A DNA stretch of 64,000 nt, taken from assembly GCF_029223195.1 (NCBI RefSeq), contig NZ_JARHUF010000006.1, positions 51,524 through 115,523 on the forward strand. The letters run 5' to 3'. This document shows, piece after piece, positions 1 through 10,600 of this stretch. The notes below the pieces were generated by a model. The model did no database searches, was not told the origin of the DNA, and was given only the letters and a program-made list of their open reading frames with translations. Numbering within the stretch: the stretch's first letter is position 1; every line of letters begins with the position of its first letter. The translations under genes and the position numbers were made by a program. This DNA is from Vibrio sp. CAU 1672 (lineage in GTDB: Bacteria; Pseudomonadota; Gammaproteobacteria; Enterobacterales; Vibrionaceae).

Positions 1-396
<396 letters not shown>

Positions 397-453
397 AGGG
401 TATTTTTATACTTAAGCGCTGTTTTCCCAACGCATCACTCAAGTGCGGAGCGC

Positions 454-481
454 ATCATAGCAAACTCGTTTGGGCTGTAAA
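454..481 (-). promoter_or_regulatory. Promoter of the tRNA-Tyr cluster
   Basis: On the minus strand there is a -35 box TTTACA (476-481), a 16-bp spacer and a -10 box TATGAT (454-459). The bases after it, GCGCTCCGC, form a GC-rich discriminator, the hallmark of stable-RNA promoters under stringent control. That regulation is inferred from the family pattern. Confidence 0.75.
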
Positions 482-600
482 GCGTTTTTCTTGCGTTTTT
501 GAGTTGAATGCTGCCTTTTTGGGCAAAGATGCCAGAAATTCAGCATTTTGTTTGTCCGCTGTCCACTATTGCAACGTTTTTTTCATCAGATTTACACTAC

Positions 601-632
601 TTGACGTTCCAGAACGGATCAGCTGATAAAAT
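601..632 (+). promoter_or_regulatory. Possible promoter of the RND efflux operon
   Basis: A TTGACG box (601-606) is followed after 17-20 bp by an AT-rich stretch, with TGATAA at 624 or TAAAAT at 627. The -10 match is moderate. The site lies about 50 bp before the adaptor gene. The rest of the gap 482-679 shows nothing else that I can name. Confidence 0.4.
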
Positions 633-679
633 GCAGGCAGTTTAATAACATAACTCAGAACATCCAGTATTAAAAAACT

Positions 680-1774
680 ATGAACATCAAATCCATTGTA
701 TCAGGATTAACCCTTTCTATTTTACTGGCCTCACCAGCTGCGATGGCGGCAAAACGTGCCCCGACAGCAGTAACGGTGGTAACAGAGCAGGTAGAAACGC
801 ATGAGGTTAATCAGTCTCTGTCTCTGATCGGCAAGTTAGTGGCCGCCGAGTCGGTGATCATCGCCGCTGAAGTGGCGGGCAAAGTAACCCAAATTGTCGC
901 TCAGCCGAACCAAAGTGTGACCGAGGGCGAGCTGCTGATCAAGCTCGACGACGATAAAGCCCGGGCAGCGGTGAACGAAGCCAGTGCGTACCTTAACGAC
1001 GAGCGACGCAAGCTGAAAGAGTTCCAGCGGTTGGTAAAGCGTAATGCCATCACACAAACGGAAATTGATGCGCAGAAAGCCAGCGTTCAGATTGCGGAAG
1101 CGCGGCTTGATGCGGCTAAAGCTAATCTGAGTGATCTGCATATCCGCGCACCTTTTGCCGGTACGGTGGGGTTGATTGATTTTAGCCGCGGCAAAATGGT
1201 CAGTGCCGGGACCGAACTGCTGGCACTGGATGACCTGTCGGTTATGGAGCTGGACTTACAAGTTCCCGAGCGATACCTGTCACAGCTGTCTATCGGCATG
1301 CAGGTCCATGCTACTACCCGAGCATGGAACGATCAGGAGTTTGTCGGCAAAGTGGTCGGCATTGATACCCGGATCAGTGCAGAAACCCTGAACTTGCGCG
1401 TACGGATCCTGTTTGATAATCCGGAACAGCAGCTCAAACCCGGGATGCTGATGAACGCGACGTTGGCTTTCCCCGCCATTGAGGCGGCGATTATCCCGGT
1501 ACAGGCGCTGGAGTATTCCGGTACCAAGCGTTATGTCTATGTCGTGGACGAGCAGAGCCGTGCGTCCCGCCGTGAGGTGATTCTCGGGGCACGGGTCGGC
1601 AATCAAGTGGTGATAGAGTCCGGGGTAGAGATTGGCGACACAATTGTGGTTCAGGGTATCGTTAATATGCGCGACGGCGTCACAGTGAAGGAGATCATCG
1701 CCCCGTCCTCCAAGGCTTCAACATCGCCAGAGCCACGCGGCAGCAACCAGCAGGCTGCTAAGGGTGTGAACTGA
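680..1774 (+). CDS. RND efflux periplasmic adaptor (membrane fusion protein)
   Basis: 364-residue adaptor that would bridge an inner-membrane RND pump and an outer-membrane channel. A Sec signal peptide ends in AMA (cleavage near residue 23). There is no lipobox cysteine, so the protein is probably not lipidated. A barrel-sandwich half (about 60-92) is followed by a charged helical hairpin (about 93-150), the second half with the LHIRAPFAGTVG motif (about 152-163), and a C-terminal beta-barrel. Its stop codon overlaps the start of the pump gene (TGATG), so the two are one translationally coupled operon. The ribosome site is weak. It resembles the VexG type of Vibrio, but substrate is unknown and no outer-membrane channel gene is nearby. 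Confidence 0.93.
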   Translation: MNIKSIVSGLTLSILLASPAAMAAKRAPTAVTVVTEQVETHEVNQSLSLIGKLVAAESVIIAAEVAGKVTQIVAQPNQSVTEGELLIKLDDDKARAAVNEASAYLNDERRKLKEFQRLVKRNAITQTEIDAQKASVQIAEARLDAAKANLSDLHIRAPFAGTVGLIDFSRGKMVSAGTELLALDDLSVMELDLQVPERYLSQLSIGMQVHATTRAWNDQEFVGKVVGIDTRISAETLNLRVRILFDNPEQQLKPGMLMNATLAFPAIEAAIIPVQALEYSGTKRYVYVVDEQSRASRREVILGARVGNQVVIESGVEIGDTIVVQGIVNMRDGVTVKEIIAPSSKASTSPEPRGSNQQAAKGVN

Positions 1775-4700
1775 TGTTGCTTTCCGATATTTCTGTTAAA
1801 AGGCCGGTCGCCGCACTGGTCTTAAGTATGTTGCTGTGTGTGTTTGGTTTTGTCTCGTTTACCAAGCTTGCCGTGCGTGAGATGCCGGACATTGAGAACC
1901 CGGTCGTGTCTATCAGCACCCGCTACGAGGGCGCGTCGGCAACGATCATTGAAAGCCAGATCACCTCGGTGCTGGAAGATCAGCTTTCCGGGATCAGCGG
2001 TGTCGATGAAATAAGTTCGACAACCCGCAATAGCATGTCGCGTATCACGATTACCTTCGAGCTGGGTTATGACCTGAATACCGGTGTCAGCGACGTGCGT
2101 GATGCGGTGGCGCGGGCGCAACGGGCTTTGCCGGATGAGGCTGATGATCCGATTGTGTATAAGAATAACGGCAGCGGTGAGGCGTCAGTTTACATTAACC
2201 TGAGCTCTGCTGAGATGGACCGGACCCAACTGACGGACTACGCAGAACGGGTACTGATGGATCGTTTCAGTTTGATCTCGGGGGTCAGCTCAATCAACTT
2301 GTCTGGCGGGCTGTATAAAGTGATGTATGTCCAGTTAAAGCCGGACCTGATGGCCGGGCGGGCAGTCACTGCCACGGACATTACTTCGGCGCTGCGGGCA
2401 GAAAACCTGGAAAGCCCTGGCGGTGAAGTGCGTAATGATTCGACCGTGATGTCGGTGCGCACCGCCCGAACCTACCAGACACCGGAAGATTTCCAGTATT
2501 TGGTGGTCAAGCGCGCCAGCGACAATACGCCCATTTACCTAAAAGATGTGGCGGATGTTTATATCGGTGCGGAGAACGAAAACTCAACCTTTAAAAGTGA
2601 CGGCGTGGTGAACGTCAGCTTAGGCATCGTGGCACAATCGGATGCCAACCCTCTGGAAGTGGCACAGCGCGTACGGAAAGAGGTGGACAACATCCAGCAA
2701 TTCCTGCCGGAAGGGACGCGTCTTGCTATCGATTATGATGCGACGGTGTTTATCGAGCGTTCGATTGAAGAAGTGTATAACACCCTGTTTATTACCGGCG
2801 GACTGGTGATCCTGGTACTGTACATCTTTATCGGTCAGGCCAGGGCGACCTTGATCCCGGCCGTGACGGTACCGGTGTCACTGATCTCCTCATTCATTGC
2901 TGCGTACTATTTCGGTTTTTCGATTAACCTGATCACCCTGATGGCACTGATCCTGTCAATTGGCCTGGTGGTGGATGACGCGATTGTTGTGGTGGAAAAC
3001 ATCTTCCACCATATTGAACGCGGCGAATCACCGCTGCTGGCGGCTTATAAAGGCGCCAGAGAAGTGGGGTTTGCGGTGATTGCCACTACCCTGGTACTGG
3101 TGATGGTTTTTCTGCCGATCTCTTTTATGGACGGCATGGTCGGTCTGCTGTTTACTGAGTTCTCGGTACTGCTGGCGATGGCGGTGATTTTTTCTTCATT
3201 GATCGCCCTGACCTTAACGCCGGTACTGGGGAGCCAGATCCTTAAGGCCAATGTAAAACCAAACCGCTTTAATCAGGGGGTAGACCGGCTGTTTAGCAAA
3301 CTCGAGCGGGGTTATCGCAGTGCGCTGCAAGGGGCGCTGAAACTGCGTTGGCTGGCACCGCTGGTGATCCTGGGCTGTGTTGGCGGCAGTTATGTGCTGA
3401 TGAACCAAGTCCCGGCGCAACTCGCGCCGCAAGAAGATCGCGGGGTGATTTTTGCCTTTGTCCGTGGTGCAGATGCCACCTCGTATAACCGGATGTCAGC
3501 GAACATGGACATCGTTGAAGATCGTTTGATGCCGCTACTCGGTCAGGGCTTTTTGAAATCGTTCAGTATCCAGACCCCGGCATTTGGCGGACAGGCTGGT
3601 GACCAGACCGGTTTTGTGATCATGACTCTGGAAGACTGGAATGATCGCAGCGTGACGGCAGGTCAAGCGCTAAATGAGGTGCGTAAAGCGCTGGCTGGCA
3701 TTCCGGATGTGCGGGTGTTCCCGTTTATGCCGGGCTTTCGTGGTGGCTCCAGTGAACCGGTACAGTTTGTGTTGGGTGGCTCGGACTATGATGAACTGCT
3801 CAAGTGGGCTGAACTGATCAAAACCCGCGCCGAAGAGTCGCCGATGATGGAAGGCGCGGAACTGAACTATTCAGAGAAAACCCCGGAACTGTTAGTGACA
3901 GTCGATAAGCACCGGGCGGCAGAGCTGGGCATTAGTATTAAAGAGATCTCGGATACGCTGGAAATTATGCTAGGCGGCAGAAGTGCCACGACGTTCGTCG
4001 AGCGTGGTGAAGAGTATGATGTCTATCTGCGTGGTGATGAGAATAGCTTTAATAATGCCGCAGATTTAAGTCAGATCTACCTACGTACCTCCGGCGGGGA
4101 GCTGGTAACTTTAGACACGGTTACTACGGTGGATGAAGTGGCCGCATCGATCCGTTTATCGCATTACAATAAGCAGAAAGCGATCACCATATCGGCTAAC
4201 CTGACCGATGGGTACACCCTCGGTGAGGCGTTGAACTTCCTCGATGGTGTGGCGATTGACAGTCTGCCGGCTGATATTTCGGTCAGCTATTCCGGCGAGT
4301 CCAAAGACTTTAAGGAAAACCAGTCCAGTGTCGCGATGGTGTTTGCCCTGGCGTTGTTGGTCGCCTATCTGGTGCTGGCGGCTCAGTTTGAGAGTTTTAT
4401 TAACCCTCTGGTGGTGATGCTCACGGTGCCGATGGGTGTGTTTGGTGGCTTTATTGGCCTGATGGTGATGGGCCAGGGCATGAACATTTACAGCCAGATC
4501 GGGATGATCATGCTGATCGGCATGGTGACCAAAAACGGTATTTTGATTGTGGAGTTTGCCAACCAGTTGCGTGACCGTGGGATCGAGTTTGAAAAGGCGA
4601 TCATTGATGCCGCGGCGCGTCGTCTTCGTCCGATCATGATGACCGCGTTTACCACGCTGGCCGGGGCCATCCCATTGATTTTTGCATCCGGAGCGGGTTA

Positions 4701-4887
4701 TGAAAGCCGCGTTGCAGTGGGTACGGTGATCTTCTTCGGTATGGGCTTTGCCACTTTAGTCACGTTGTTTGTCATTCCGGCTATGTACCGACTTCTCTCT
4801 GCGCATACCCGTGCTCCGGGTTATGTGGAAGCTGAGCTGAACAAAGCACTCAGCCATGACAATAAGGGCCGGGTGGCGCACCCGTAA
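1774..4887 (+). CDS. RND family multidrug efflux permease (AcrB/VexH type)
   Basis: 1037-residue inner-membrane proton-drug antiporter of normal length for the HAE1 RND family. TM1 starts at about residue 12 and is followed by a large periplasmic loop. TM4 carries the proton-relay pair Asp401-Asp402 in a GLVVDDAIVVVEN motif. TM10 carries Lys920 in GMVTKNGILIVEF, equivalent to the AcrB relay lysine. The second periplasmic loop runs from about 540 to 860. The gene overlaps the adaptor by one base and is followed directly by a rho-independent terminator, so the operon has two genes. It would have to borrow an outer-membrane TolC. Substrates cannot be told from sequence. Confidence 0.95.
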   Translation: MLLSDISVKRPVAALVLSMLLCVFGFVSFTKLAVREMPDIENPVVSISTRYEGASATIIESQITSVLEDQLSGISGVDEISSTTRNSMSRITITFELGYDLNTGVSDVRDAVARAQRALPDEADDPIVYKNNGSGEASVYINLSSAEMDRTQLTDYAERVLMDRFSLISGVSSINLSGGLYKVMYVQLKPDLMAGRAVTATDITSALRAENLESPGGEVRNDSTVMSVRTARTYQTPEDFQYLVVKRASDNTPIYLKDVADVYIGAENENSTFKSDGVVNVSLGIVAQSDANPLEVAQRVRKEVDNIQQFLPEGTRLAIDYDATVFIERSIEEVYNTLFITGGLVILVLYIFIGQARATLIPAVTVPVSLISSFIAAYYFGFSINLITLMALILSIGLVVDDAIVVVENIFHHIERGESPLLAAYKGAREVGFAVIATTLVLVMVFLPISFMDGMVGLLFTEFSVLLAMAVIFSSLIALTLTPVLGSQILKANVKPNRFNQGVDRLFSKLERGYRSALQGALKLRWLAPLVILGCVGGSYVLMNQVPAQLAPQEDRGVIFAFVRGADATSYNRMSANMDIVEDRLMPLLGQGFLKSFSIQTPAFGGQAGDQTGFVIMTLEDWNDRSVTAGQALNEVRKALAGIPDVRVFPFMPGFRGGSSEPVQFVLGGSDYDELLKWAELIKTRAEESPMMEGAELNYSEKTPELLVTVDKHRAAELGISIKEISDTLEIMLGGRSATTFVERGEEYDVYLRGDENSFNNAADLSQIYLRTSGGELVTLDTVTTVDEVAASIRLSHYNKQKAITISANLTDGYTLGEALNFLDGVAIDSLPADISVSYSGESKDFKENQSSVAMVFALALLVAYLVLAAQFESFINPLVVMLTVPMGVFGGFIGLMVMGQGMNIYSQIGMIMLIGMVTKNGILIVEFANQLRDRGIEFEKAIIDAAARRLRPIMMTAFTTLAGAIPLIFASGAGYESRVAVGTVIFFGMGFATLVTLFVIPAMYRLLSAHTRAPGYVEAELNKALSHDNKGRVAHP

Positions 4888-4912
4888 CCCGATTTCCAGT
4901 CTGTCAAAAAGG

Positions 4913-4938
4913 CCGGGCATTTACTGCCCGGTTTTTTT
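4913..4938 (+). terminator. Terminator of the RND operon
   Basis: A perfect 7-bp stem, CCGGGCA/TGCCCGG, with a 5-nt loop is followed by seven T. It lies 25 bp after the pump stop codon. Confidence 0.9.
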
Positions 4939-5168
4939 GTGGGGGAAGCTGATTAAGCCGTTTAATCAACCTGTGCCCGAACTGTGCCGGCCGGCTTGAT
5001 CAGAGGATGGACGATGAATTACCATCGGGTTATCAGATGGTTGGTGTATTGTTGCGCTCGATGGGGGTGGTTAACATTCCAGAGTGACGTCAGGCCGGCC
5101 AGCTCCGCTTTGTGGTTCGGTTTACATTCGCCCTAACCGGAGATAATCAATAATAACAGGAGAGTAAA

Positions 5169-5486
5169 GTGGCACAGTTTAAATACAAAAACCTCACTCA
5201 GGAGGAACAGGATAAGTTAGACGCGGCGACGTTTCGCCGTTTGCTGGCACATTTGGATCAAAACAAACAGGTACAGAACATTGATCTGATGATCCAGGCG
5301 GGTTTCTGCCGTAACTGCTTCAGCAAATGGTATAAGGCGGAAGCGGAAGCGCTGGGTTTGGCGATTGATATTGATGATGCGCGTGAGCGGGTGTATGGCA
5401 TGACTTATGAAGAGTGGAAACAGAATCATCAGCCGCCGGCGACGCCTGAGCAGTTAGCCGCCTTTGAAGCGCGTCAGAAAAAGTAA
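5169..5486 (+). CDS. DUF1244 family protein
   Basis: 105-residue cytosolic protein of the DUF1244 family, a small conserved proteobacterial family of unknown function. The conserved core is visible as FRRLLAHL, NIDLMIQAGFCRNC and KWYKAEAE, followed by VYGMTYEEWK. Two cysteines sit in the CRNC motif at about residues 41-44. The start codon is GTG, chosen because AGGAGA lies 5 bp before it and the family begins here. The gene stands alone between two terminators. A TTTACA box at about 5130 may belong to its promoter. Confidence 0.88.
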   Translation: MAQFKYKNLTQEEQDKLDAATFRRLLAHLDQNKQVQNIDLMIQAGFCRNCFSKWYKAEAEALGLAIDIDDARERVYGMTYEEWKQNHQPPATPEQLAAFEARQKK

Positions 5487-5505
5487 CCCACTGGAATAAC
5501 CAAGT

Positions 5506-5533
5506 AAAACAGCCCGTAGTGACGGGCTGTTTT
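5506..5533. terminator. Bidirectional terminator
   Basis: A perfect 12-bp stem with loop AGTG has an A-run on one side and a T-run on the other. It can serve both the DUF1244 gene and the convergent PLP enzyme gene. Confidence 0.9.
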
Positions 5534-5553
5534 GTTATCGGCTGAATTGGCGG

Positions 5554-6648
5554 TTAAGCCGTCACTGGGCCGCAACAGGCCGGCTCAACACAGCCTTTGG
5601 CCTGAATGATTTCCAGTTGGGCAAGGTAAGGCTGAATGTCACCAATGTGTTCTTTTACCCAGTCCATGTCGTAGTAGCTGTCTAAATAGCGCTCTCCTGA
5701 ATCACACAGCAGGGTGACGATGGAGCCGTTTTCACCACGTTGTTTCATTTCGCAGGCGAGCTGCAGCACACCATAAAGGTTTGTCCCCGTGGATGCACCG
5801 ACTTTACGCCCAATCAGGTTGGATACCCAGTGGGCCGTTGCGACGCTGGCGGCATCCGGAATTTTACGCATTTCATCAACAACACCGGCAATGAAGCTGG
5901 GTTCTACCCGAGGGCGGCCAATCCCTTCGATCTTACTGCCGTTGTCCCCCTTAATACTGGTATCCCCTGACCGATAAGAGTCGTAAAAGACCGAATTATC
6001 AGGGTCCACCACACACAGTTTGGTGTCGTACTTCTGGTAACGGATAAAGCGGCCGATGGTGGCTGAGGTACCGCCGGTGCCAGGGCTCATGACAATCCAG
6101 TTCGGGATAGGGTGATCTTCCAGTTTCATCTGGCTGAAGATGGAGTTGGCAATGTTATTGTTGCCGCGCCAGTCGGTGGCACGCTCGGCATAAGTAAACT
6201 GATCCATGTAGTGGCCATTGAGTTCTTTGGCCAGACGGCGAGACTCGTCGTAAATCTGATCGGAGCGGTCTACCAGGTGGGCTTTACCCCCGTAAAATTC
6301 GATTTGTTCGATTTTCTTACGTGCCGTGCTCTTTGGCATTACGGCAATAAATGGCAGACCAAGCAGGCGCGCAAAATAGGCTTCAGACACCGCAGTACTG
6401 CCGGATGACGCTTCAATCACGGTTGTTTCCGGTCCAATCCAGCCATTACAGATCGCATACAGAAACAGAGAGCGGGCCAGGCGGTGCTTGAGCGAGCCGG
6501 TCGGATGGGTGCTTTCATCCTTCAAATAAATGTCGATACCGTCAAGAGAAGGCAAGTCGAGCTTAAACAGGTGAGTATCGGCAGAGCGTTGGAAGTCTGC
6601 TTCAATTTTACGCACGGCATTGTTGATCCAGTTGTGGTCAGTACACAT
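5554..6648 (-). CDS. PLP-dependent cysteine synthase family protein, Cds1-like cysteine desulfhydrase
   Basis: 364-residue fold-type II PLP enzyme. The Schiff-base lysine is Lys54 in [10 protein letters not shown], and the phosphate/substrate loop is [14 protein letters not shown] (about 79-92). The opening residues and the [11 protein letters not shown] and [11 protein letters not shown] motifs match, from memory, the Cds1 family of L-cysteine desulfhydrases rather than CysK or CysM. The expected reaction is cysteine to pyruvate, ammonia and hydrogen sulfide. The divergent neighbour is a DecR-type regulator of cysteine detoxification, which supports this role. A short C-terminal tail holds Cys353, Cys358 and Cys359; I do not recall it in mycobacterial Cds1. 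Cysteine synthase activity remains possible. Confidence 0.88.
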   Translation of the reverse strand: MCTDHNWINNAVRKIEADFQRSADTHLFKLDLPSLDGIDIYLKDESTHPTGSLKHRLARSLFLYAICNGWIGPETTVIEASSGSTAVSEAYFARLLGLPFIAVMPKSTARKKIEQIEFYGGKAHLVDRSDQIYDESRRLAKELNGHYMDQFTYAERATDWRGNNNIANSIFSQMKLEDHPIPNWIVMSPGTGGTSATIGRFIRYQKYDTKLCVVDPDNSVFYDSYRSGDTSIKGDNGSKIEGIGRPRVEPSFIAGVVDEMRKIPDAASVATAHWVSNLIGRKVGASTGTNLYGVLQLACEMKQRGENGSIVTLLCDSGERYLDSYYDMDWVKEHIGDIQPYLAQLEIIQAKGCVEPACCGPVTA

Positions 6649-6756
6649 CGCGTTGTTCCTTAAAAATTCGTAGGGTCGTTGTTTTTGTTTATAGGAATAA
6701 TCTACCTGTGTTGAGAGAGAAAAACTTTACTATTATTGTTTTGTTATGCAGCATAC

Positions 6757-6773
6757 GGAGAATAATTTTCTCC
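6757..6773. promoter_or_regulatory. Candidate DecR/Lrp-type operator
   Basis: A perfect palindrome, GGAGAA-TAATT-TTCTCC, sits 20 bp before the regulator start and about 110 bp before the enzyme start. Its size and AT-rich centre fit Lrp-family operators. The site would let the regulator control itself and the divergent enzyme. Binding by DecR is inference. Confidence 0.5.
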
Positions 6774-6793
6774 ATTGATGATATTTTCTAGTA

Positions 6794-7261
6794 ATGAGTT
6801 TAGATAAAACAGACCGACAGTTACTGTCTTTACTCCAGGCTGATGGCACGCTGTCGTTGAACGACCTGGCTGAACGCGTCAACCTGACCACCACCCCATG
6901 TTGGAAACGGCTCAAGAAGCTGGAAGATGAAGGGGTTATTGAAAAACGGGTGGCTCTGCTCAGCGCGGAGAAACTCGGTTTGTCTTTTATAGCGTTTGTG
7001 CAATTAAAGACCAGTGATCACTCCGAGGCATGGTATCACCGCTTTGTGACCAAAGTGAGTGAGTTTCCCGAAGTGATGGAGTTCTACCGCATGGCCGGAG
7101 AGTACGACTACATGATGAAAGTGCTGGTCAGAGACATGAAATGTTTTGATGAGTTTTACAAACGGCTGGTGAACAGCGTTGAGGGGTTATCTAATGTGAC
7201 CTCGACCTTTGCCATGGAGCCAATTAAATACACCACCGAACTGCCTATCAGTGGCAGTTAA
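6794..7261 (+). CDS. decR: Lrp/AsnC family regulator, DecR-like
   Basis: 155-residue transcription factor. The N-terminal winged HTH (about 1-60) contains [25 protein letters not shown], whose [10 protein letters not shown] stretch is the recognition helix typical of DecR (formerly YbaO) rather than AsnC. The C-terminal RAM ligand domain (about 65-145) contains [16 protein letters not shown]. In Escherichia coli, DecR senses cysteine and activates a cysteine desulfidase. Here it is divergent from a Cds1-like desulfhydrase, so the same logic with a different enzyme is likely. The ribosome binding site is weak. It could also act on targets elsewhere. Confidence 0.85.
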   Translation: MSLDKTDRQLLSLLQADGTLSLNDLAERVNLTTTPCWKRLKKLEDEGVIEKRVALLSAEKLGLSFIAFVQLKTSDHSEAWYHRFVTKVSEFPEVMEFYRMAGEYDYMMKVLVRDMKCFDEFYKRLVNSVEGLSNVTSTFAMEPIKYTTELPISGS

Positions 7262-7640
7262 GGCTGAATAAACTGCCGGTATAAATAGACCGGTGTAACG
7301 GATTGTTGTACGCGCCGGGTTATGCATTTGTCCAGGGTAGCCAGCAGCCATTTTTGCGCGGCAGTTTCTTACTATTGAGACAATTGTAAGAAAAACGGTT
7401 CGTAATTATCTTATTTAAAATCATATATTTGTGATTGCTTAAATAAACACCACAGCAAGGTAAACGTTTGCTTTGTGGTGTATTGACTCTAATTCCGGCA
7501 AGTTAGTGACGTTTTTGCCAATTGACTCCTTTTCAACAAGCGCCGTTTTGCACTTTTCGTGGGCAAAAATGATCATGGCGATTAATAAAACATCGTATTA
7601 TTATCCCCGCAAACTCAAATGTAAGAAATCATTACAAGAC
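7262..7640. other. Long gap before the repeat lipoprotein
   Basis: 379 bp without a supported gene. The right half is AT-rich and holds the imperfect hairpin at 7447-7481. A GTG frame is open from 7473 into the lipoprotein gene, but the encoded N-terminus (YYYPRKLKCKK) does not look like a signal peptide. I treat this stretch as untranslated leader or promoter. Confidence 0.6.
7447..7481 (+). other. Imperfect hairpin upstream of the lipoprotein gene
   Basis: ACACCACAGCAA pairs with TTGCTTTGTGGTGT with a small bulge and a loop of about 9 nt. No T-run follows, so it is not a standard terminator. It lies 160 bp before the chosen start and could be a leader structure or a protein-binding dyad. 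Confidence 0.5.
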
Positions 7641-10600
7641 ATGAAAAGACATTATTTGCTACTTATTTTAGCTGTTGTGATGGCTGGCTGCGGGGGCGGC
7701 GGGGGAGACTCCGGACCCAAGCATCCGGGAACGTCCGGTCAGGTAACCAAACAGAGCCGCCCGCCATTGTTGGTCGAAGATGCGGTGGCCACGTTTGACG
7801 GGGTAGGGAGGGTTACTCAGGCCCAACTAGACAATGTGCGAGGCACTGTTACTTACCAGATATTAGATTCTACGCCGGCGAATGTGATTCAAGTCAGCGA
7901 CTCCGGTGAGCTGCAAATCCTTCGCCCGGGCACGGCTACGCTGCGAGCAAGCGACACCAGCTCGGTTTATGAGTCTTCCGAGGCAACTTTCACTATCACG
8001 GTTGAGAAAGGCCTTAACCCTGATCTGGCAGTGAGCGAACTGCACTTTAACGCCACTGAGTCTGATGGCCAGGCGCTGGCTGTACGCGGCCAGAAAGGAC
8101 AACTGAGTTACCAGGTCGCCAGCGGCAGTGAGCATTTGATCCGTGTCGATAGTGATGGTGTGGTCTACCCGGTCGGGCCTACCGGGCAGGCGACGGTGAT
8201 CATTGCTGACTCGGGTAACGAGTATTACCAACCCAGTCAAATCCGGGTCGGTGTACACCTCTATGCCGTGGGGGCGGAGCAACTGCGATTCGCCTTATTG
8301 CAAAGTGAGTATCGTGATGGTTTAACGTTGGAGCCAGTACGTCTGGATACGGCCGAAACGCAAAGCATCCGCTATCAAATCATTCACAGCACCCCGGATG
8401 ATCAAGTTGCAGAAATGCTTAACCCGGATACCGGACTGATCTTAATCCACAATGTCGGTCAGGCTACAGTAGAAGCAACCGCAACATACGGTGAAGGGTT
8501 TCTGCAGCCGCAGCAGAGCGCGCGATTTGTGCTCGATGTGACTCCGGGGAAGCGTCAGGCTTTAAGTGTCGAGAACATCACAACCTCTTACCTGGAGGAT
8601 GGGGTTCTTCATCCCAAAGTGTCGCACGCGCTGGGTACGCTGGCGTACCAGATCATCAGTGGCGAAGACGTTATTGTTCCGTCTGACGACGGCCAGGCAC
8701 TGCGAATCAAAGCGATCGGCGCCGCCGAGGTTGAAGTCAGCGAACACGATTTACGCAATTACCCAACAGGCAAAGCCCGCTTCCGTGTGGAAGTCGAGCG
8801 TGCACCACACCCGGCAATGTCAGCCGTTGCTTTAACGATGACCTACCGGCCCGATCTGCGCATTCCATTGCAGTTTGCCGGGCAGAAAGGTGACGTCAGC
8901 GTCGTTGGCAGTTTACCTGACGGCTTGCGTTTGGTGGCGGATGAGCTGGCGGTAGAGCAAGCCGGTGATTATCTCATTAGGCTCACAGATGACGGCGGAG
9001 ATTTCTATCAGCCGATGGAGTTTGATGTCCATCTCCAGATTGCAAAGGCACAAGGGTTACCATTGCCTACGCGGGATTACGAGCAGGTGTACAGCAAGGA
9101 TTACCAGTTTAACCTGCTGCGTGATTTTGGTTTGCTGGCAACAGGCGATCACATTGATGTGGTGAGTAACAGCGACCCTGAGGTAGCTGATGCTATTGCC
9201 GATGGGCTTGTGCATGTTTATAAAGCCGGAGAAACCACACTGACGCTGCGCCGCGCGGAGAGTACCAATTACAGCGCCGGTCCGGAGCAGAAAGTGAGGT
9301 TTAACATCCTGTCTGCGCCAAGCCGAATTGAGATCCAGTCGGATGTGGAAGAAACCTGGCATGCCTTGCAGCCACTGCTGGCCAAGCCGATCATCAGCGG
9401 AACCGTCGGTGAAGTGACTTATCAGTTTGCCGATGGCGCGGCCACTGACGTGGTGTCATTGGACCGCCACAGCGGTGAAATGCATATTCTCAATGCCGGC
9501 AGTACCCGAATTGTGGTCTCTGATGCCGGTGATGATAAGTTTACCCCGGGGGAAAGCAGTTTTGCGGTGACTATCCTACCAGCCGACAATCCGCTTTCTG
9601 TTACTTATCCTGGGGTTACTTATGCGGCCGGGGCGACGATAACCCCAATCGTAACTGATGGTGAGGTACAAACCAGCTACCACCTGGTTAACCAGGTAAC
9701 GCCAGTGGTGGAACTTGAATCGGCAGAGAGTGGGGTATTATCCGTGCTGCATGCCGGTGATTATCAACTGGAAGTGACGCTGAGTGCGCGTAACTACACG
9801 AGCAAAACCGTGACTGTGAGCGGCACGATCAACAAAGCCGAGCACCCTGGCCTGAGCGGTAATATATCGGCGGTGGACTTTGAACCGTTCAAAACCATCA
9901 GCCTGGATTTCGGCTCGGCAAAAGGTACCCGCCACTATCAACTTGCAGACAGCCTCAGCAAGCAACTGGCGACTCTTGATAATGCCCAAGGCACGATCAC
10001 CCTACAGGATTACGTTCCAGGCCAGTCGATAGGGTTAAACGTATCTGAAAGTGAATCACGTGATTATCAGGCGTTGCCAGAAACCTTGGTTCGCGTTCCG
10101 CTGAAGTTAGCTGAATCGGGGGCTGCTGACCAGTACACTTTGCTGGACAGTGCACAAACGGTGGTAGTGAGCACCTTAAGTGCGCCGCAGTTCGCGAAAC
10201 TGCAAGAAAGCGAGTTTGGTCTGATGGGCGCACGCAATGTGCGTGAGCCGACCGATACTGAACTTAATACCTATGGCAAGGGCAAGGTTGCGTTGCTGCA
10301 AGTCAAGCCGGTTGGTGATGATGATACGACCAAGGTTCGTGGAATATGGATGCATATTGCCCGTTTTGACGGTTGTATGGCTGAGCTGAGTGAAGATGCT
10401 ACCGATCCTTTCCTGGCGGTTGATTTTACAGCACCTGGTTATTGTGACACTGGCAGTACGATTCGTATGACGCGTTTTCTGGTGATTGATGACAGCGGAT
10501 TGGAGGAAGGCCGTTATGAGTTGACCAGTCCGTTGATTTACTACCGCCGTGGTGTCCGTGAGTTTTTGGCCAGCGACCGAGGGGGCTTTTATGCCGACCC

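Noticed and set aside
7473-7640. GTG-started extension of the repeat lipoprotein
   Set aside because: It would put the lipoprotein signal peptide 56 residues inside the protein.
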